Positions 61,638 through 64,000 of a stretch of DNA of 64,000 nt are shown here, in pieces. The notes below the pieces were generated by a model. The model did no database searches. It worked only from the letters and a program-made list of their open reading frames with translations, and had not been told where the DNA came from. The stretch covers positions 186,001-250,000 of the forward strand of contig CAWCOA010000011.1 of assembly GCA_963797085.1 (NCBI GenBank), given 5' to 3'. The position numbers were made by a program, and so were the translations under genes. The DNA is from JASJBU01 sp963797085. Its GTDB lineage: Bacteria > Pseudomonadota > Gammaproteobacteria > Chromatiales > Chromatiaceae. How positions within the stretch are numbered: the stretch's first letter is position 1; each line of letters starts with the position of its first letter.

Positions 61638-62584
61638 GCGAGTTCCTTCGCGAAACGATTGGTCGCCTCAACCAGGGCGCTGCGAATTCCCGGCTCCGTC
61701 GCTGAATGGCCGGCGTCAGGAACCACCCGCAGCTCACTGTCTGCCCAGGCCTGGTGCAACTCCCAGGCCGAGGTCATGGGACAGATCAGATCATAGCGTC
61801 CCTGCACGATTATCCCCGGGATGCCTGACAGCTTATGGGCATCCTGCAACAATTGATTGGGCTGCAGGAAGGCCTGGTTGACAAAATAGTGGGATTCGAT
61901 GCGCGCCAGACTCAGCGCAGTATGCGGATCGGTAAAAAAATCGACCACCGCTCCATTGGGCAACAGACTGGCTGTCCGTGCCTCCCATTTAGACCAGGCC
62001 TTGGCGGCCGCCATGCGTTTGATCTCATTATCGCCGGTCAGCAGCCGATGATAGGCCTGCAATAGGTCATGCCGTTCTGCCTGCGGGATAAGGGCCAGAT
62101 AATCCTGCCAATAGTCGGGAAAAACCTTGTTTGCACCCGCTTGATAAAACCAGGAAATCTCCTCTTCACGGCAGAGAAAGATACCGCGCAGGATCAGCCC
62201 ATTGACCCGTTCTGGATAGGTCTCTGCATAGGCTAGCGCGAGAGTCGAGCCCCATGAACCACCGAACAACAGCCAACGATCCACCCCCAGTCGGATTCTG
62301 ATTCGCTCCATATCCTCCAGCAGATGCCCGGTGGTGTTGTCGGTCAAATCAGCATGGGGGGTGGAGCGACCTGCGCCCCTTTGGTCAAACAGGATGATTC
62401 GATATCTTTGTGGATCAAAAAAACGCCGATGATAGGCCTCGCATCCCGCTCCGGGACCACCATGAAGGAACAGCACCGGATTACCTTGAGGATTCCCTGA
62501 CTCCTCAAGATAGAGGCTATGGCGGTCATCGATGCGGAAACGTTGTTGAGAATAGGGCTTGAGGGCTGGATAGAGGTCTAACAT
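61634..62584 (-). CDS. pip: Proline iminopeptidase
   Basis: 316 residues, alpha/beta-hydrolase. It releases N-terminal proline from peptides in the cytoplasm. YLEESGNPQGNPVLFLHGGP gives the oxyanion loop, LFGGSWGSTLALAYAETYPE the nucleophile serine, IVQGRYDLICP the aspartate and PDAGHSATEPG the histidine. The family hallmark FFDPQRYRIILFDQRGAGRS is intact. Its start is divergent from the candidate small RNA at 62682. Confidence 0.96.
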   Translation of the reverse strand: MLDLYPALKPYSQQRFRIDDRHSLYLEESGNPQGNPVLFLHGGPGAGCEAYHRRFFDPQRYRIILFDQRGAGRSTPHADLTDNTTGHLLEDMERIRIRLGVDRWLLFGGSWGSTLALAYAETYPERVNGLILRGIFLCREEEISWFYQAGANKVFPDYWQDYLALIPQAERHDLLQAYHRLLTGDNEIKRMAAAKAWSKWEARTASLLPNGAVVDFFTDPHTALSLARIESHYFVNQAFLQPNQLLQDAHKLSGIPGIIVQGRYDLICPMTSAWELHQAWADSELRVVPDAGHSATEPGIRSALVEATNRFAKELA

Positions 62585-62604
62585 GAGTATTTTCGTTGGT
62601 TATA

Positions 62605-62622
62605 CGTAGGAGATGTCCTACA
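62605..62622 (+). promoter_or_regulatory. GacA-like upstream activating box
   Basis: CGTAGG-AGATGT-CCTACA, an 18-bp dyad that fits the TGTAAG-N6-CTTACA form of GacA/UvrY sites at most positions, including the N6 spacing. It is centred about 68 bases upstream of the inferred start of the small RNA at 62682, where such boxes lie in rsmY/rsmZ-type promoters. A -10 TATAAG is at 62671-62676 and there is no good -35, as expected for an activator-dependent promoter. Confidence 0.65.
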
Positions 62623-62681
62623 TCAAAAGAGGAATTCTCCGACTTTTAAATTTCCTGAATTGTGAAATCCTATAAGTGTCG

Positions 62682-62798
62682 TCATCAAGGATGACCACAG
62701 TGGATGATCATAGCTCAAGGAGAGCTCAGGGACGGACAGCTTTGCCAACCAAGCCGACGACTATAACCCGACTGCATGGATTGCAGCCGGGTTTTTTT
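62682..62798 (+). ncRNA. Candidate CsrA/RsmA-sequestering small RNA (RsmY/RsmZ/CsrB type)
   Basis: About 117 bases from the predicted start to the end of the terminator. Six GGA triplets occur. One closes a stem GTCAT-CAAGG-ATGAC (62681-62695). One is in the loop AAGGA of the perfect hairpin AGCTC/GAGCT (62712-62726). Single copies are at 62702, 62730 and 62734, and one is in the loop TGGAT of the terminator. The terminator stem CCCGACTGCA/TGCAGCCGGG (62767-62791) ends with seven T. GGA-in-loop hairpins plus a GacA-like box are the signature of RNAs that titrate CsrA/RsmA. No reading frame competes. No homologue was searched; the call rests on architecture. Confidence 0.65.
62767..62798 (+). 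terminator. Rho-independent terminator of the candidate small RNA
   Basis: CCCGACTGCA pairs with TGCAGCCGGG (one A/C mismatch) around a TGGAT loop, followed by TTTTTTT. It faces the end of typA, 25 bases away, and may also slow the converging typA transcript. Confidence 0.85.
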
Positions 62799-62822
62799 AT
62801 GCCCCTGAGGAAAACATTTTAA

Positions 62823-64000
62823 TCAGGACTCACGGGAGGCACGTTTCCGCTCGTGTTCCTTGAGATGTTTCTTGCGTATCCGGACCGATTTGGGGGTGAT
62901 CTCCACCAATTCATCATCTTCGATAAACTCCAGGGCCTGCTCCAGGCTGAACTTAAGCGGTGGCGTCAGCATAATGGCGTCATCCTTGCCCGAGGCGCGG
63001 ACATTGGTCAGCTGCTTGCCCTTTAACGGATTGACCACCAGATCGTTGTCCCGCGAATGGATACCGACGATCTGGCCTTCATAGACCTCGTCCCCAGGCG
63101 AAGCAAACATCCTGCCCCGCTCCTGCAGGTTGAACAGTGCGAATCCCAATACCTTGCCCTGACCATTTGAGATCAGCACGCCATTCTTGCGCGGCGCAAT
63201 GCCGCCATGCTGCGCAGGGCCATAGTGATCGAAGACATGATAGATCAGACCGGTACCCGAGGTGCTGGTCATGAACTCGGTCTGAAAACCGATCAGGCCG
63301 CGGGAGGGAATGATGTAATCGAGGCGCACCCGGCCCTGACCATCCGGCAACATATCCTTCAGCTCGCCTTTGCGTGAGCCCAATGCCTCCATGATGCTCC
63401 CCTGGTGCGCTTCCTCCACATCTACGGTGAGCTGTTCATAAGGTTCGCAGACCTCGCCATCAATCTCGCGGAAGATGACCTCCGGGCGCGAGACGGCCAG
63501 CTCAAAACTCTCCCGGCGCATGTTCTCCAGCAGTACCGAGAGGTGCAATTCACCCCGTCCGGAGACCTTGAACTTCTCCGGGTCGGGGCCCTCTTCCACC
63601 CGCAGGGCCACATTGTGGATCAACTCCCGTTCCAAGCGCGCCTTGAGCTGACGGGAGGTTAGGTATTTTCCATCCTTACCGGCAAAGGGAGAGGCATTGA
63701 CCTGAAAGGTCATGGAGACCGTCGGCTCATCCACCGCCAGCGGCGGCATCGGCTCCACATGTTCCGGATCGCACAGGGTATCCGAGACATTCGGCGCCTC
63801 CATGCCGGTGATCGCGATGATGTCGCCTGCGGAGGCCTGTTTAACCTCGCCACGCTCCAGCCCCAGGTAACCGTAGACCAGGCCGACTTTCGCCTTGTGC
63901 ACCTCGCCATCGTATTTCACCACCATCACCTGCTGATTCGGCCGCACCGAACCTCGGGTGACCCGGCCCACGGCAATGGCGCCCACATAACTGTTGTAGT
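62823..64000 (-). CDS. typA: Ribosome-associated GTPase TypA/BipA, 5' end outside window
   Basis: At least 392 C-terminal residues; the frame is open through the right edge (YNSYVGAIAVGRVTRGSVRP). TypA is a translational GTPase acting in ribosome assembly and stress. Seen are domain II, the EF-G-like domain III (GRGELHLSVLLENMRREGF-like, here NMRRESFELAVSRP), domain V with DYIIPSRGLIGFQTEFMTST, and the BipA-specific C-terminal domain (IVGIHSRDNDLVVNPLKGKQ, LTNVRASGKDDAIMLTPPLK). The G domain lies outside the window. The tail HLKEHERKRASRES is basic. Confidence 0.96.
   Translation of the reverse strand, partial: YNSYVGAIAVGRVTRGSVRPNQQVMVVKYDGEVHKAKVGLVYGYLGLERGEVKQASAGDIIAITGMEAPNVSDTLCDPEHVEPMPPLAVDEPTVSMTFQVNASPFAGKDGKYLTSRQLKARLERELIHNVALRVEEGPDPEKFKVSGRGELHLSVLLENMRRESFELAVSRPEVIFREIDGEVCEPYEQLTVDVEEAHQGSIMEALGSRKGELKDMLPDGQGRVRLDYIIPSRGLIGFQTEFMTSTSGTGLIYHVFDHYGPAQHGGIAPRKNGVLISNGQGKVLGFALFNLQERGRMFASPGDEVYEGQIVGIHSRDNDLVVNPLKGKQLTNVRASGKDDAIMLTPPLKFSLEQALEFIEDDELVEITPKSVRIRKKHLKEHERKRASRES

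Overview
The window is gammaproteobacterial chromosome. It has no rRNA gene, so placement rests on gene order and protein character. Two blocks are diagnostic: carA-carB-greA/yhbY/rlmE-ftsH-folP-glmM-tpiA-secG-tRNA-Leu, and rimP-nusA-infB-rbfA-truB-rpsO-pnp. With a complete 14-gene nuo operon (nuoC and nuoD separate), monofunctional hisB, separate hisE and hisI, and periplasmic multiheme cytochromes, this suggests a respiratory, possibly sulfur-oxidising member of the Chromatiales/Sedimenticola/Thiodiazotropha type. That last step is inference.

Layout. 1-5250: an accessory electron-transfer cluster with an NHL-propeller lipoprotein (cut by the left edge), three multiheme c-type cytochromes and an OB-fold secreted protein. 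5590-6720: an eroded ISL3-family transposase carrying a 237-bp MITE-like insertion with a clean target duplication. 6893-15489: the pnp-to-rimP transcription/translation block on the minus strand. 15806-23171: an island between rimP and tRNA-fMet with a decaying type I restriction system (intact hsdR, broken hsdS, frameshifted hsdM) and a hipBA toxin-antitoxin pair with a perfect operator. 23226-38014: tRNA-fMet and the nuo operon, with a good sigma70-type promoter. 38213-50343: tRNA-Leu, secG and the housekeeping run up to carAB. 50344-53571: a 51-bp tandem repeat, trxC, cnoX, a divergent DUF692/MNIO protein and a pentapeptide-repeat protein. 53580-59439: tatCBA and hisEIFAHB. 59566-62584: a monoheme cytochrome, a metallo-beta-lactamase-fold hydrolase, dtd and pip. 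62605-62798: a candidate CsrA-sequestering small RNA of the RsmY/RsmZ type with a GacA-like box. 62823-64000: typA, cut by the right edge.

Two themes run through the region. First, several core genes (nuoN, nuoL, carB, cnoX) read as frameshifted. Each case is explained by single extra bases, and removing them gives normal family lengths, so sequencing or assembly error is more likely than true gene death; hsdM and hsdS may really be decaying. Second, small repeats are scattered between genes: the MITE, three copies of a CACAGAG-ended inverted-repeat element (one forming the 3' end of carA), a tandem repeat and several strong hairpins.
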